Shown here one piece after another: positions 35,227-44,377 of a stretch of DNA of 64,000 nucleotides (positions are counted from its first letter, which is position 1; each line of letters starts with the position of its first letter). The position numbers and the translations under genes are program-made. A model generated the notes under the pieces. That model did not search any database, had not been told where the DNA came from, and saw only the letters and a list, made by a program, of their open reading frames with translations. Source of the DNA: Galbibacter pacificus (GTDB taxonomy: Bacteria; Bacteroidota; Bacteroidia; Flavobacteriales; Flavobacteriaceae); contig NZ_JAPMUA010000005.1 in the NCBI RefSeq assembly GCF_029603155.1, positions 186,001 through 250,000 on the forward strand. The letters run 5' to 3'.

Positions 35227-35814
35227 ATGAAAAAAATAGGAATTTCAATTATAGCATTAACCCTATTAGTAGGTGTTAGCTGTAAACAGAAAGAAAATAA
35301 AAAAGATGATGCTACCGAAAAAGAGACCATGACAGAAGTTAAAAAAGATGCTCCAAAGGAAGCGAAAAAAGTAAAAGTTTCCATGGAAGCAAAAAGCGAC
35401 TCGAACGTTAGCGGTAACGTAGTTTTTAAAGAAGAAAGCGGTACCGTTACCATGACAGCTGTTTTTGATGGCTTGGAGCCCGGTGAGCACGCAATACATT
35501 TACATGAAAAAGGAGATTGCAATTCTCCAGATGGAAAATCTGCTGGAGGCCACTGGAATCCCACGCACGAAAAGCACGGTAAATGGGGCAGCCCAGATGG
35601 TTACCACAAAGGGGATATCGGTAATTTTACTGCCGACGATAACGGAAACGGGACCATTACCTTTAAAACCGACGAATGGTGCATAGGCTGTGGAGACGAG
35701 AAAAAAGATATTTTAGGTAAAGGTGTAATTGTGCACCAAGGAGCCGATGACTTTACATCTCAACCCAGCGGCGATGCCGGGTCACGCGTAAGTTGTGGCG
35801 GCGTTATTGAATAA
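35227..35814 (+). CDS. Cu/Zn superoxide dismutase, lipoprotein
   Basis: A 195-residue enzyme that converts superoxide to oxygen and hydrogen peroxide. A lipoprotein signal ends at VGVSC (Cys about residue 19), followed by a Lys/Glu-rich linker (about 20-55) that would hold the enzyme off the membrane. The Cu/Zn SOD core has HAIHLHEKGDC (copper histidines), GGHWNPTHEKHG (zinc ligands) and GDIGNFTADDNGNG. The two cysteines for the structural disulfide are present (GDC and SCGGVIE). It is followed by a terminator and then an ECF sigma/anti-sigma pair. Confidence 0.94.
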   Translation: MKKIGISIIALTLLVGVSCKQKENKKDDATEKETMTEVKKDAPKEAKKVKVSMEAKSDSNVSGNVVFKEESGTVTMTAVFDGLEPGEHAIHLHEKGDCNSPDGKSAGGHWNPTHEKHGKWGSPDGYHKGDIGNFTADDNGNGTITFKTDEWCIGCGDEKKDILGKGVIVHQGADDFTSQPSGDAGSRVSCGGVIE

Positions 35815-35837
35815 TAAAATACTTACATATATAATTG

Positions 35838-35867
35838 AAAAAGACTGCAATCCATGCAGTCTTTTTT
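35838..35867 (+). terminator. Rho-independent terminator
   Basis: AAAAGACTGCA (35839-35849) pairs with TGCAGTCTTTT (35855-35865) around a 5-nt loop, followed by T residues. It ends the SOD transcript before the ECF sigma gene. Confidence 0.87.
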
Positions 35868-35920
35868 GTGTATGTAAAAACTAATTTGTTACTTTAGAGA
35901 ACTAACCCTCATTTTTTGGC

Positions 35921-36451
35921 ATGGAACAAGAAACACTTATGCAGCGTATCAAAGAGAAAGACCCCATCGCTTTTGATACTTTATACCAAAACTACTCTAA
36001 AAGTTTATTAGGCGTTATATACAACATTGTAAAAAATGAGGAAGTAGCCGAAGAGGTATTGCAAGATGTATTTATTAAAATCTGGAACAAAGCCGACACA
36101 TATTCTGCTTCCAAAGGCCGTATATTTACATGGATGCTCAATGTTGCCAGAAATGCAGCTATAGACAAAACACGTTCTAAAGGTTTCAACAAGGATAAGA
36201 AAAACCTAAGCGCAGAAAACTTCGTAGATATCATAAAAGACAATAACAATTTAAACAATCAAGTTGATGCCATTGGAATTTCTAAATACATCGAAAAATT
36301 AAAAAAAACCTGTAGGTCGCTTATAGAGTTATTATACTTTAAAGGATTTACACAAAAAGAAGCCTCAGAAGAACTAAACATCCCTATCGGAACCGTGAAG
36401 ACAAGAAACAGAAACTGCATTGGTAACCTAAGGGAAATGCTACTTAACTAA
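35921..36451 (+). CDS. ECF-type RNA polymerase sigma factor
   Basis: A 176-residue sigma-70 family factor. Region 2 covers residues about 15-85 (YQNYSKSLLGVIYNIVKNEEVAEEVLQDVFIKIW), and region 4 about 115-170 (LLYFKGFTQKEASEELNIPIGTVKTRNRNCIGNLREML). Its TAA stop overlaps the ATG of the following gene by one base (TAATG), so the pair is translationally coupled with the anti-sigma factor. It lies 106 bp after the SOD gene, behind a terminator. RskA-type partners in other bacteria often respond to envelope or redox stress; the signal here is not known. Confidence 0.94.
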   Translation: MEQETLMQRIKEKDPIAFDTLYQNYSKSLLGVIYNIVKNEEVAEEVLQDVFIKIWNKADTYSASKGRIFTWMLNVARNAAIDKTRSKGFNKDKKNLSAENFVDIIKDNNNLNNQVDAIGISKYIEKLKKTCRSLIELLYFKGFTQKEASEELNIPIGTVKTRNRNCIGNLREMLLN

Positions 36452-37242
36452 TGGAAATAAGAGAATATATAGAATCTGGAATTTTAGAGCTGTATGTTGC
36501 GGGCGTACTTACCGAAAAAGAAAATGAAGAAGTAACCGAAGCGATAAAAAAACATCTCGATCTTCAATCTGAAGTTGAAGAAATAGAAACCGCCATTATA
36601 AAATTAACGGCGGCAGTTGCACCAAAAGATGCCCAAAAACTATACAACAAAATAAAAACTGCGGTCCTAAACCAACCAAAAGTAGTAGCATTGCCACGCA
36701 AACGCTACAATTGGGCGGCATATACGGGCTGGGCGGCAGCAGTTGTACTGGCCGCAGGTATTTTCTACCTGTCTAACAAAAACAGCGACCTTGAATACAA
36801 GCTACAATCTTCTGATGCCAAAAACGCAGTACTAGAAACCAAAATAGCCGAAGCCAATGAAAGCCTTGAAAAAGCCGAAGAATTAGTTAGCTTATTGAGG
36901 GACAAAAACATTCAAACCATCAATCTGGGAGGACAAACAGTATCACCCCAGTCGTATGCCAAAGTGTATTGGAAACAAGAAGACAATGTGGTTTACATAG
37001 ATGCGCAAGGCCTGCCCGAACCCCCACCCGGAAAAGTATATCAGGTATGGTCTCTTACATTGGAGCCCTTAACCCCTACCAGCATAGGTTTGCTGGACAA
37101 TTTTACCTCGGATGACAATAAAGTCTTCGAGCTAAAAAACGCAAACCAATCGGAAGCCTTTGGTATTACCCTTGAACCGGCCGGCGGTAGCGAAACGCCA
37201 ACCATGGAACAATTGTATACTTTAGGAGTGGTTGGGTCTTAA
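36451..37242 (+). CDS. Anti-sigma factor, RskA-like
   Basis: A 263-residue membrane anti-sigma factor. Residues about 1-75 are the cytoplasmic sigma-binding region (IRE YIESGILELYVAG type, acidic helices). One TM helix lies at about 89-107 (YTGWAAAVVLAAGIFYLS), and a heptad-rich stretch at about 112-150. The C-terminal RskA domain (about 165-263) has VYWKQEDNVVYIDAQGLPEPPPGKVYQVW and AFGITLEPAGGS. It overlaps the sigma gene by one base. Regulated proteolysis in the membrane is the usual release mechanism for this family. Confidence 0.92.
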   Translation: MEIREYIESGILELYVAGVLTEKENEEVTEAIKKHLDLQSEVEEIETAIIKLTAAVAPKDAQKLYNKIKTAVLNQPKVVALPRKRYNWAAYTGWAAAVVLAAGIFYLSNKNSDLEYKLQSSDAKNAVLETKIAEANESLEKAEELVSLLRDKNIQTINLGGQTVSPQSYAKVYWKQEDNVVYIDAQGLPEPPPGKVYQVWSLTLEPLTPTSIGLLDNFTSDDNKVFELKNANQSEAFGITLEPAGGSETPTMEQLYTLGVVGS

Positions 37243-37255
37243 AAAAATAATAATC

Positions 37256-37263
37256 TAAATTTG
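37256..37263 (+). promoter_or_regulatory. Candidate -7 promoter box of the pentapeptide gene
   Basis: TAAATTTG matches TAnnTTTG and lies 25 bp before the pentapeptide-repeat ATG. A TTG at 37232-37234 is 21 bp upstream, an acceptable -33 element. Confidence 0.5.
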
Positions 37264-37288
37264 TATTTTTAGTTTATTAACACAGCTT

Positions 37289-37864
37289 ATGTACGACCGT
37301 TTTTTTGGAGACAACGAATATAAAGGCCAAAATTTTCAGCAAGCTGCACTTGAAAAAGGAGAATACGACAATTGCTCTTTTTACAACTGCAATTTTAAAC
37401 AATCAGACATTACCAATGTAAGCTTTACGGAATGTAGCTTCCACGATTGCGATTTTAGTATGGCAAACATAAAAAACAGTGCCTTTAAAGAAGTCCACTT
37501 TTACAATTGTAAGCTTATGGGGCTACATTTTGACACGTGCAATCCTTTTTTGCTTTCTTTTAATTTTGAAGATTGCATTTTAAATTTTTCTTCTTTTTAC
37601 AAACTGAAGCTTAAAAAAATGCTCTTTAAAAAATGTAGTATGGAACAGGTAGATTTTACCGAAACCGACCTAACAGAATGTGTTTTGGATAACTGCAATT
37701 TAGAGAATGCCATTTTCCACAACACCGTTTTAAGAGCAGCCGATTTAAGCACTTCTTACAACATGACTATCGACCCTGAAATAAACCAACTGCAAAAGGC
37801 AAAATTTTCAACCAAAGGGGCATTGTCTTTATTAAAAAAATACAACATTAAGATTGAATTGTAA
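37289..37864 (+). CDS. Pentapeptide-repeat protein
   Basis: A 191-residue soluble protein composed almost wholly of pentapeptide repeats (A/C-D/N-L/F-x-x), for example NCSFYNCNF, TECSFHDCDF, NCKLMGLHF and DCILNFSSFY. They form a right-handed quadrilateral beta-helix. Many repeats carry Cys at the first position. Size and pattern resemble the Qnr/McbG group, which mimics DNA and protects gyrase, but Qnr-specific loops cannot be confirmed. The function is therefore open. A short C-terminal helix (KGALSLLKKYNIKIEL) ends the protein. A terminator follows directly. Confidence 0.88.
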   Translation: MYDRFFGDNEYKGQNFQQAALEKGEYDNCSFYNCNFKQSDITNVSFTECSFHDCDFSMANIKNSAFKEVHFYNCKLMGLHFDTCNPFLLSFNFEDCILNFSSFYKLKLKKMLFKKCSMEQVDFTETDLTECVLDNCNLENAIFHNTVLRAADLSTSYNMTIDPEINQLQKAKFSTKGALSLLKKYNIKIEL

Positions 37865-37898
37865 AAACCCTTGCTTATGGAAACAAGGGTTTTTCTAC
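37863..37898 (+). terminator. Rho-independent terminator
   Basis: AAAAACCCTTG (37863-37873) pairs with CAAGGGTTTTT (37884-37894) around a 10-nt loop. The stem begins inside the stop codon region of the pentapeptide gene. It can also serve the convergent permease gene. Confidence 0.85.
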
Positions 37899-37925
37899 AA
37901 AATTATATCATGTTAAAATAAGACA

Positions 37926-39248
37926 TTACTTTTTCAAACCTACTTTATGCCCATGCAGTGCATAATAAAGAATTATGGCATAACAGGGGAATAATATCCA
38001 ATACCCGGTAGTTGCCGCTTCGGCAGTGGCCGTTGCTTTGTCTACCCCTTCAGAAATTAGGTTTAGCTTATTAGAATCTACCAAAACCCCATACAAAGGC
38101 GGAATAATGGCCCCTCCGGAAATTGCCATTACCAATAATGCCGAAGCCGTTTTGGTAAATTTCCCCAAACCATTGAGTGCCAATGGCCATATGGCCGGCC
38201 AAACAAGGGCATTTGCAATCCCTAAAGCGGCTACAAATAATACGGAGGTAAATCCTGTGGTAGCAATAATACCTATTCCAAACACTATTCCCAGGACAGC
38301 ACTTACTTTTAAGGCCGTATTCTGGCTTATATACTTTGGTATTAAAAAGACCCCCAAAGCATAGGTTCCCACCATGGCCATAAGTGTCATTAATGTAAAC
38401 GATTTTGCTTCTTCGCCGGGCATTCCCAATGAAAGCCCGTATGAAATAATGGTATCGCCCGCTATTACTTCTACCCCAACATATACAAATAAGGCCAATA
38501 TGCCCAACCACAAATGAGGGAATTGAAAAATACTCTTTTTCTTGGTTATAACCCCTCCTTCAACTTCTGTTTCTTCAATTTCTTCGGCTTCAACATGTGG
38601 CAAAGGAGCTTTTGTTATTAAAATGGCCAAAATAAACAGTACAATGGCCATGGTAATGTATGGCATTACAACACTGTCGGCCATTTCGTTTAGCAAGGTT
38701 ATTTTTTCATCGGCCGAAACCTGTAGCAATCGCTCCTTAATTTCATCGATCCCCGACAATAAAATTGCACCAAATATAAACGACCCCAAGGCACCTGCTG
38801 TTTTATTGGCAATACCCATAATGGCAATACGCTTTGCGGCACTTTCCATTGGGCCTAAAATGGTGATATATGGGTTTGATGCTGTTTGTAAGATGGTCAT
38901 TCCCAAACCTTGTATAAAAATTCCGGTAAGGAATATCCAATATGTCCTGGCCTCGGCAGCTGGTATAAAGACCAACGCCCCAATTGCCATAATGGCCAAC
39001 CCTAGGGACATTCCCTTTTTGTAACCTACTTTTTCTATTATATAAGAAGAAGGCAGGGCCATTACCACAAACGAAATATAAGAAGCCGAAGCTACCAAAT
39101 ACGATTGCGCGTCGGATAAATCGTTAATTGTTTTCATAAACGGAATCAGCGCCCCGTTGATCCAGGTTACAAACCCGAAAATAAAAAATAATCCGGCAAT
39201 GATCATTATTGGCACCAGCGTATTGGATTTTTGTGAGGTAGTTGTCAT
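37926..39248 (-). CDS. Sugar MFS transporter, fucose/glucose-galactose permease family (NagP-like)
   Basis: A 440-residue inner-membrane permease with about twelve hydrophobic segments. It resembles the FHS/GluP family that includes fucose permease and the N-acetylglucosamine transporter NagP. Features are FGFVTWINGALIPFMKT in TM1, LPSSYIIEKVGYKKGM in the TM2-3 loop, and LQTASNPYITILGP in TM4. It is the third gene of a minus-strand unit with the LytS/LytTR pair (39-bp gap), next to NagB, GlcNAc-kinase and hexosaminidase genes. Import of GlcNAc or a related amino sugar is the best inference from context. Confidence 0.86.
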   Translation of the reverse strand: MTTTSQKSNTLVPIMIIAGLFFIFGFVTWINGALIPFMKTINDLSDAQSYLVASASYISFVVMALPSSYIIEKVGYKKGMSLGLAIMAIGALVFIPAAEARTYWIFLTGIFIQGLGMTILQTASNPYITILGPMESAAKRIAIMGIANKTAGALGSFIFGAILLSGIDEIKERLLQVSADEKITLLNEMADSVVMPYITMAIVLFILAILITKAPLPHVEAEEIEETEVEGGVITKKKSIFQFPHLWLGILALFVYVGVEVIAGDTIISYGLSLGMPGEEAKSFTLMTLMAMVGTYALGVFLIPKYISQNTALKVSAVLGIVFGIGIIATTGFTSVLFVAALGIANALVWPAIWPLALNGLGKFTKTASALLVMAISGGAIIPPLYGVLVDSNKLNLISEGVDKATATAEAATTGYWILFPCYAIILYYALHGHKVGLKK

Positions 39249-39287
39249 AATTATTCAGTGTGACTTAGTTAATATTAATTTATTTGA

Positions 39288-40016
39288 TTATTCGCTCAAG
39301 AAATTCCCTTTATTTTTCAAAATGCGCTCTTTGGCATATTTGGCATAATTTCTACCTATCGGGATTTTTTTATTTTCAATCTCTATCAAATTTCCTTCAA
39401 TAGATTTTACTTTGTCTATGGCGATGGTGTATGATTTATGTACCCTTATAAAATTTTCTGAAGGCAATTCTTCGCTAATGCTCGATAAGGATTTATGAGA
39501 TATATAAGTTCCTTCCCTACTGTGGAGCTTTATGTAGTCTTTTAAACTTTCAATATATAAAATATCGTGTAAAAATATTTTAATAAGCTTTTTATCTACT
39601 TTTAAAAATACGTGCGGATCTTGGTCAAAATCTACTGTTTGCTTAATTCCGTTTAAGACCATCAATCTTGCGGTAAGCTTGTTCATGGACTTTAAAAAGC
39701 GGTTAAAAGGAATCGGTTTTACCAGATAATCCAAAACTTCCAGTTCATAGCTTTCAATGGCATATTCCCTATAAGCAGTGGTAACTATAACCAAGGGATG
39801 TTCTTTTAAGTTCCTTAAAAACTCCAATCCGTTCATTTTTGGCATGTTAATATCCAGAAAAATCACATCTATTTCTTGATTTTCCAATACCTGTAGTGCA
39901 TTTATCGGGTTGTTAAAAGCGCCAACTATCTCCATGTTTTTAAATTCCTCGATGTACGATTTAATAACATCGACTGCTAAAGGTTCATCGTCTATTATTA
40001 GGCACTTTATATTCAT
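39288..40016 (-). CDS. LytTR-family response regulator
   Basis: A 242-residue regulator with a receiver domain (about residues 1-120; D9, D10, phospho-acceptor D55 in FLDINMPKMNG). A LytTR DNA-binding domain (about 140-235) has HVFLKVDKKLIKIFLHDILYIESLKDYIKL and IRVHKSYTIAIDKV. It overlaps the sensor-kinase gene by 4 bp, and its own stop is 39 bp from the sugar-permease start, so the three genes look like one operon (lytS-lytR-permease). Control of the permease and the adjacent amino-sugar genes is inferred from this arrangement. Confidence 0.94.
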   Translation of the reverse strand: MNIKCLIIDDEPLAVDVIKSYIEEFKNMEIVGAFNNPINALQVLENQEIDVIFLDINMPKMNGLEFLRNLKEHPLVIVTTAYREYAIESYELEVLDYLVKPIPFNRFLKSMNKLTARLMVLNGIKQTVDFDQDPHVFLKVDKKLIKIFLHDILYIESLKDYIKLHSREGTYISHKSLSSISEELPSENFIRVHKSYTIAIDKVKSIEGNLIEIENKKIPIGRNYAKYAKERILKNKGNFLSE

Positions 40017-41059
40017 TGAATGGGGATTTTTAGTATAACTACAAACATATCATTATTTATATCAGTCATCAAGTCAAATTTATCTTTATATAAAATTTCA
40101 AGCCTTCTTCGCATATTTTTAAGTCCAATACCTCCCTTCTTCTTTATCTTGTCCGGATGGATGTCGAAATTATTTACGGTTTTAAAAATAAGTTGTCCGC
40201 CTTTTTTTTCAAATGAAATGGAAAGCTTCAGTTTTTTATCGTTCTGGACACCGTGCTTAAAAGAATTTTCTATAAAAGGAAGAAACAACAAAGGGGGAAT
40301 AATAATGCCATCTATATCTCCACTTATTTTAATTTCAGATTCAATATTATATTCATATCGTAATTTTTCCAGTGCAATATAATTGTCTATATAATTTATT
40401 TCTTCTATTAAAGGAAGCCGTTTTTTACTGGCGTCATAGATTACATAATGCATAATATCGGACAGGCGCAGGACAACATCCGGGGCCTGGGCCGACTTTT
40501 TCAAGGTCAGTGCATATAGATTGTTAAGCGTATTGAAAAAGAAATGCGGTTGCATTTGTGCCTTTAAATATTTTAGTTCGGTTTTGTACTGCAATTCCCT
40601 TAACTGTCGGTTTTGGTTATGCTCGTTTATGTAATCTACCGTAAATTTTATGGCAGCGGTAATTCCTATTACATAAAATTCCCCAAGACTTACCGCTACA
40701 ATATGGTTAAACCCAAAAGCTTCCTGCGTTCCTTGGGCTTCCGGCCAAATATCTTTGGTAACCAACCAATAATTAAGAGCCGTCCTGGTAACATAATGAA
40801 TCCCTAAAAGTGCAAGCAAACAAATAATATACAGTGCATATTTCTTTTTAAAAATGAGTTTCGGTATTAAATAATAAATGTTAAAGTACACTATTATTAT
40901 ATGCAATGGAAATTCCACCAGATTGGATGAAAACGAATATGAATAATCATTAAAATAACTTCCCCACCTTACAAAGTTTATAAGAAAATATATCGCCCAA
41001 AAGTACAAATGGTACTTCAACTCTATCGTTTTCGTTGCTGCAGAATCACTTGCGTTCAT
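40013..41059 (-). CDS. LytS-type sensor histidine kinase
   Basis: A 348-residue membrane kinase with four hydrophobic segments in residues about 15-145 and a His_kinase-type core. The phospho-accepting motif is QMQPHFFFNTLNNLYAL with H172. The HATPase region has LLFLPFIENSFKHG (N box) and KKKGGIGLKNMRRRLEILY (G box). No large periplasmic domain is visible, so the signal is probably perceived within or at the membrane. It overlaps its response regulator by 4 bp. It reads divergently from the first susC gene across 222 bp with no striking palindrome. Confidence 0.93.
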   Translation of the reverse strand: MNASDSAATKTIELKYHLYFWAIYFLINFVRWGSYFNDYSYSFSSNLVEFPLHIIIVYFNIYYLIPKLIFKKKYALYIICLLALLGIHYVTRTALNYWLVTKDIWPEAQGTQEAFGFNHIVAVSLGEFYVIGITAAIKFTVDYINEHNQNRQLRELQYKTELKYLKAQMQPHFFFNTLNNLYALTLKKSAQAPDVVLRLSDIMHYVIYDASKKRLPLIEEINYIDNYIALEKLRYEYNIESEIKISGDIDGIIIPPLLFLPFIENSFKHGVQNDKKLKLSISFEKKGGQLIFKTVNNFDIHPDKIKKKGGIGLKNMRRRLEILYKDKFDLMTDINNDMFVVILKIPIQ

Positions 41060-41281
41060 GTTAAATAAAATTCACCATTTTAGTCATTTTGCTTAAAAAT
41101 CCGTGAAAAAATATGACTATTTGCATGAATAACCAAAAGATTTTTAAAAATGATGAAGTTAAAAAAACCGTTATCCAAAAATTGATGTTGTTTGTTGGAA
41201 GAATGATGCTGTTGGTATAAAAAGATTTTTGGACTACAGCTATTGAAGTAATTTTTAACCATTAATTAACAAATTGATAAT

Positions 41282-44200
41282 ATGAAACAAAAAAATTTAC
41301 TTTTCATTCTCTTATCACTCATATCTATATATGGTGTATTTGGGCAAGAAGTTCAAATTACCGGAGTGGTAACGAGTAGTTTCGACGATGTCCCGTTACC
41401 GGGAGTAAACATTACCATCGTCGGGACTTCTGTAGGAACGCAAACCGATTTTGATGGAAATTACACCATCGATGCCAATCCCGGAGATGTAATCCGGTTT
41501 TCTTATATTGGCATGAAACCCACTGAGGTTACCGTTGGCTCACAGACCAACATTAATGTAACCCTAGAAGAAGACAGCCAACAATTAGATGCTGTTATCG
41601 TTACCGCATTGGGTATCGAAAAAGAAGAAAAAGCACTTACTTATGCAGCGCAAGAAGTTGGGGGCGACGAGCTAACAAGGGTTAAACAAACCAACCCCAT
41701 AAACAGCTTATCGGGAAAATCTGCCGGGCTTACCATTACAAGGAGTTCTTCTGGTGCCGGTGGAGCCGCAAAGGTTGTATTAAGGGGTAACTCTTCTACC
41801 ACCAACAACGACCCTCTGTATGTTATAGATGGGGTGCCAATGCTCAACAACGGTAACGGTTCTAACGGGGCCGAGCCCGGCACCGATGTTTTTGGTGGCC
41901 AAACAGGAAACAGGGATGGTGGCGACATTATGTCTATGATCAACCCCGACGATATTGAAAGCATGACCGTACTAAAAGGTGCTTCTGCATCGGCTCTTTA
42001 CGGTAGCCAAGGGGCAAATGGTGTTATTTTAATCACTACCAAAAAAGGTAAAGATGGTGCATTGTCCGTAAACTTTAATACAAGCTTTACGGTAGACAAT
42101 GTTATGTCGCTGCCAAAACTGCAAGACGAATACCAATCGAACTCGGTAGGACAGCCCATTGCAGAAAATGGTTTTGTAACCGACCCCAAATCGTGGGGTG
42201 CAAAAGCCGATGGTCTTGACAACGATGCCAAAGATTTCTTTCAAACTGGTTACACATCAATCAACTCACTTTCTTTAACTGCCGGAAACCAAAAAGCACA
42301 AACATATTTCTCGTATGCAAATACCAGCGCCGAAGGTGTAATCCCGGGAAATAAGCTTTTAAGAAATAACTTGACACTTAGGGAAACCGCTAAGTTTTTA
42401 GATGAAAAAATAGACGTTTCGGCAAGCATCAACCTTTCCGACCAGAGAATATGGAACCGCCCGACGAACGGACTGTACTCTAACCCGCTTACGGGTGTTT
42501 ATTTGCATCCCGTTGGCATCAGCAGGGAAACTTATAAAAATAAGTATGAGTATTTTGATGCCGAAACAAATATGATGGATCAGTATGCAACTTCTTTTGA
42601 TGAAAACATACAACAAAACCCATATTGGCTAATTAATAGAAACCCAACAAAAGATATCGCACAACGCGTGCTTGCCAACGTATCGGTGAAATATCAAATT
42701 ACAGATGATTTTTCGTTACAATCCAGAGGAAGTTTAGACAAATCTTTCTTCACTTTTGACAAGAGGATGTATGCCGGGACAGACCCGAACGTAACAGGTA
42801 CGAATGGGCGTTATATTTACGAAAAAACAGAAAATACACAACATTACATAGACCTCATTGCTAATTATTCAAAAGATCTTAGTGAAGATTTTTCAGTTTC
42901 GGCATTGGTAGGTACCAGTTTGACTAAATACAAAATCGGAGATCAATTGTATATCGATTCTGGCAGGGACGGAACTGCGTTAAACTATCCAAACATTTTC
43001 AACATTGCAAACATCACCACAACCAATAATATGCGTCAATCCGTTGGAAACAGGGACGTACAATCGGTTTTTGGTTCAGCAAATTTCGACTTTAAAGGGA
43101 TGCTTTATTTAGACGTAACCGGGAGAACCGACTGGTCGTCAACATTGGTAAATACCGATAGTTATTCATTTTTCTATCCATCTGTAGGTTTAACTGGGGT
43201 TCTATCAGAAATGTTTACCATGCCCGAAGCCATTTCATTTGCAAAAATAAGGGGGTCTTATGCCGAAGTTGGTAAAGACATTCCTGTATATGCAACAGTA
43301 CCAATTAATCAAATAAACGATGCCAATAAATATGTTGGGGTTCCGGTATTTGCTCCTATTGAAGGAGAAACATTAAAACCGGAAAGACAAAAATCTTTTG
43401 AAATTGGTACCGAATGGCGCTTTTTTCAAAATCGTCTAGGCTTTGATTTTACCTACTACAATACCAAAACAACCGACCAGATTTTTTACATTCAGGCACT
43501 TCCCAATCCCGAGGGATATTCACAGAATATTGTAAATGCAGGTGAAATTTCCAATACAGGGGTTGAAATTGTACTAAACGGAAAACCCTTTTATAACGAC
43601 AAGTTCAAGTGGAATACTGCTTTTAACTTCGCAAAAAACGATAACAAAGTAGTCTCTGTTCACCCGGCACTTCAAAATAATGAAGCCATCATAACAGCAC
43701 ATGGTGTAAATGGTTACGAATATTCATTAGTGGAAGGAGAAGATTTTGGTAGTATCAAGGCAAGATCTTTAATAAGAGACGGGAATGGCACCCCAATGGT
43801 AAACTCTTCCGGAACTTTAATGGCTACCGATTTTGAAACCGTAGCACATGCCCAACCAGATTTTACCCTGGGATGGAACAACTCGTTTGATATCGGGAAT
43901 TTTACGTTGAGCTTTTTAATAGACGGGAAATTTGGCGGTGATGTATTGAGTGTTACAGAGGCTATAAACGATTATTACGGGGTATCCAAAGCTACTGCCG
44001 ACGTTAGAAACACCAATGGAGGCATGATTGATGTTGTGGACGAAAGTGGAAATCCGTCGCAGATTTCTGCCCAGGAATATTATACCGCTGTTGGCGGTAG
44101 GGCCGGTATGCTTGGCGAATATGTATACGATGCCACAAATGTTAGCTTACGGGAGTTTTCAATTGGGTATAGGCTCAATATGAAAGACAGCTTTGTACAG

Positions 44201-44365
44201 AGAATTAATTTCTCCTTAATTGCGAACAATTTATTTTTCTTTTATAAAGATGCGCCGTTCGACCCAAATATTACAGCTAGTACCGGTTTAGGACTTCAAG
44301 GTGTAGATATTTATAACCAACCTTCTACAAGAAGTATCGGGTTAAACATTAACGTAAATTTCTAA
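41282..44365 (+). CDS. SusC/RagA-family TonB-linked outer-membrane protein
   Basis: A 1027-residue outer-membrane receptor that imports glycan fragments with its SusD partner. After the signal peptide (MKQKNLLFILLSLISIYGVFGQ) comes a CarboxypepD_reg-like domain (ITGVVTSSFDDVPLPGVNI, TDFDGNYTID). A plug domain follows (LYVIDGVPML, MTVLKGASASALYGSQGANGVI), then a 22-stranded barrel ending SIGLNINVNF. This is the full SusC plan. It is followed by a SusD gene (12 bp) and then nagB, kinase and GH20 genes, so amino-sugar or chitin-like oligosaccharide uptake is inferred. The gene starts 222 bp from the divergent lytS. Confidence 0.96.
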   Translation: MKQKNLLFILLSLISIYGVFGQEVQITGVVTSSFDDVPLPGVNITIVGTSVGTQTDFDGNYTIDANPGDVIRFSYIGMKPTEVTVGSQTNINVTLEEDSQQLDAVIVTALGIEKEEKALTYAAQEVGGDELTRVKQTNPINSLSGKSAGLTITRSSSGAGGAAKVVLRGNSSTTNNDPLYVIDGVPMLNNGNGSNGAEPGTDVFGGQTGNRDGGDIMSMINPDDIESMTVLKGASASALYGSQGANGVILITTKKGKDGALSVNFNTSFTVDNVMSLPKLQDEYQSNSVGQPIAENGFVTDPKSWGAKADGLDNDAKDFFQTGYTSINSLSLTAGNQKAQTYFSYANTSAEGVIPGNKLLRNNLTLRETAKFLDEKIDVSASINLSDQRIWNRPTNGLYSNPLTGVYLHPVGISRETYKNKYEYFDAETNMMDQYATSFDENIQQNPYWLINRNPTKDIAQRVLANVSVKYQITDDFSLQSRGSLDKSFFTFDKRMYAGTDPNVTGTNGRYIYEKTENTQHYIDLIANYSKDLSEDFSVSALVGTSLTKYKIGDQLYIDSGRDGTALNYPNIFNIANITTTNNMRQSVGNRDVQSVFGSANFDFKGMLYLDVTGRTDWSSTLVNTDSYSFFYPSVGLTGVLSEMFTMPEAISFAKIRGSYAEVGKDIPVYATVPINQINDANKYVGVPVFAPIEGETLKPERQKSFEIGTEWRFFQNRLGFDFTYYNTKTTDQIFYIQALPNPEGYSQNIVNAGEISNTGVEIVLNGKPFYNDKFKWNTAFNFAKNDNKVVSVHPALQNNEAIITAHGVNGYEYSLVEGEDFGSIKARSLIRDGNGTPMVNSSGTLMATDFETVAHAQPDFTLGWNNSFDIGNFTLSFLIDGKFGGDVLSVTEAINDYYGVSKATADVRNTNGGMIDVVDESGNPSQISAQEYYTAVGGRAGMLGEYVYDATNVSLREFSIGYRLNMKDSFVQRINFSLIANNLFFFYKDAPFDPNITASTGLGLQGVDIYNQPSTRSIGLNINVNF

Positions 44366-44377
44366 GAACAAGAAAAT

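Noticed and set aside
37289..37864. Pentapeptide protein called as a Qnr quinolone-resistance gene
   Set aside because: Repeat pattern and size are similar, but Qnr-specific loops cannot be confirmed and the fold has many other uses.
41124..41219. Small plus-strand frame (about 31 codons) in the lytS-susC spacer
   Set aside because: It is Lys/Met-rich and too short, has no recognised family, and could not be distinguished from chance.
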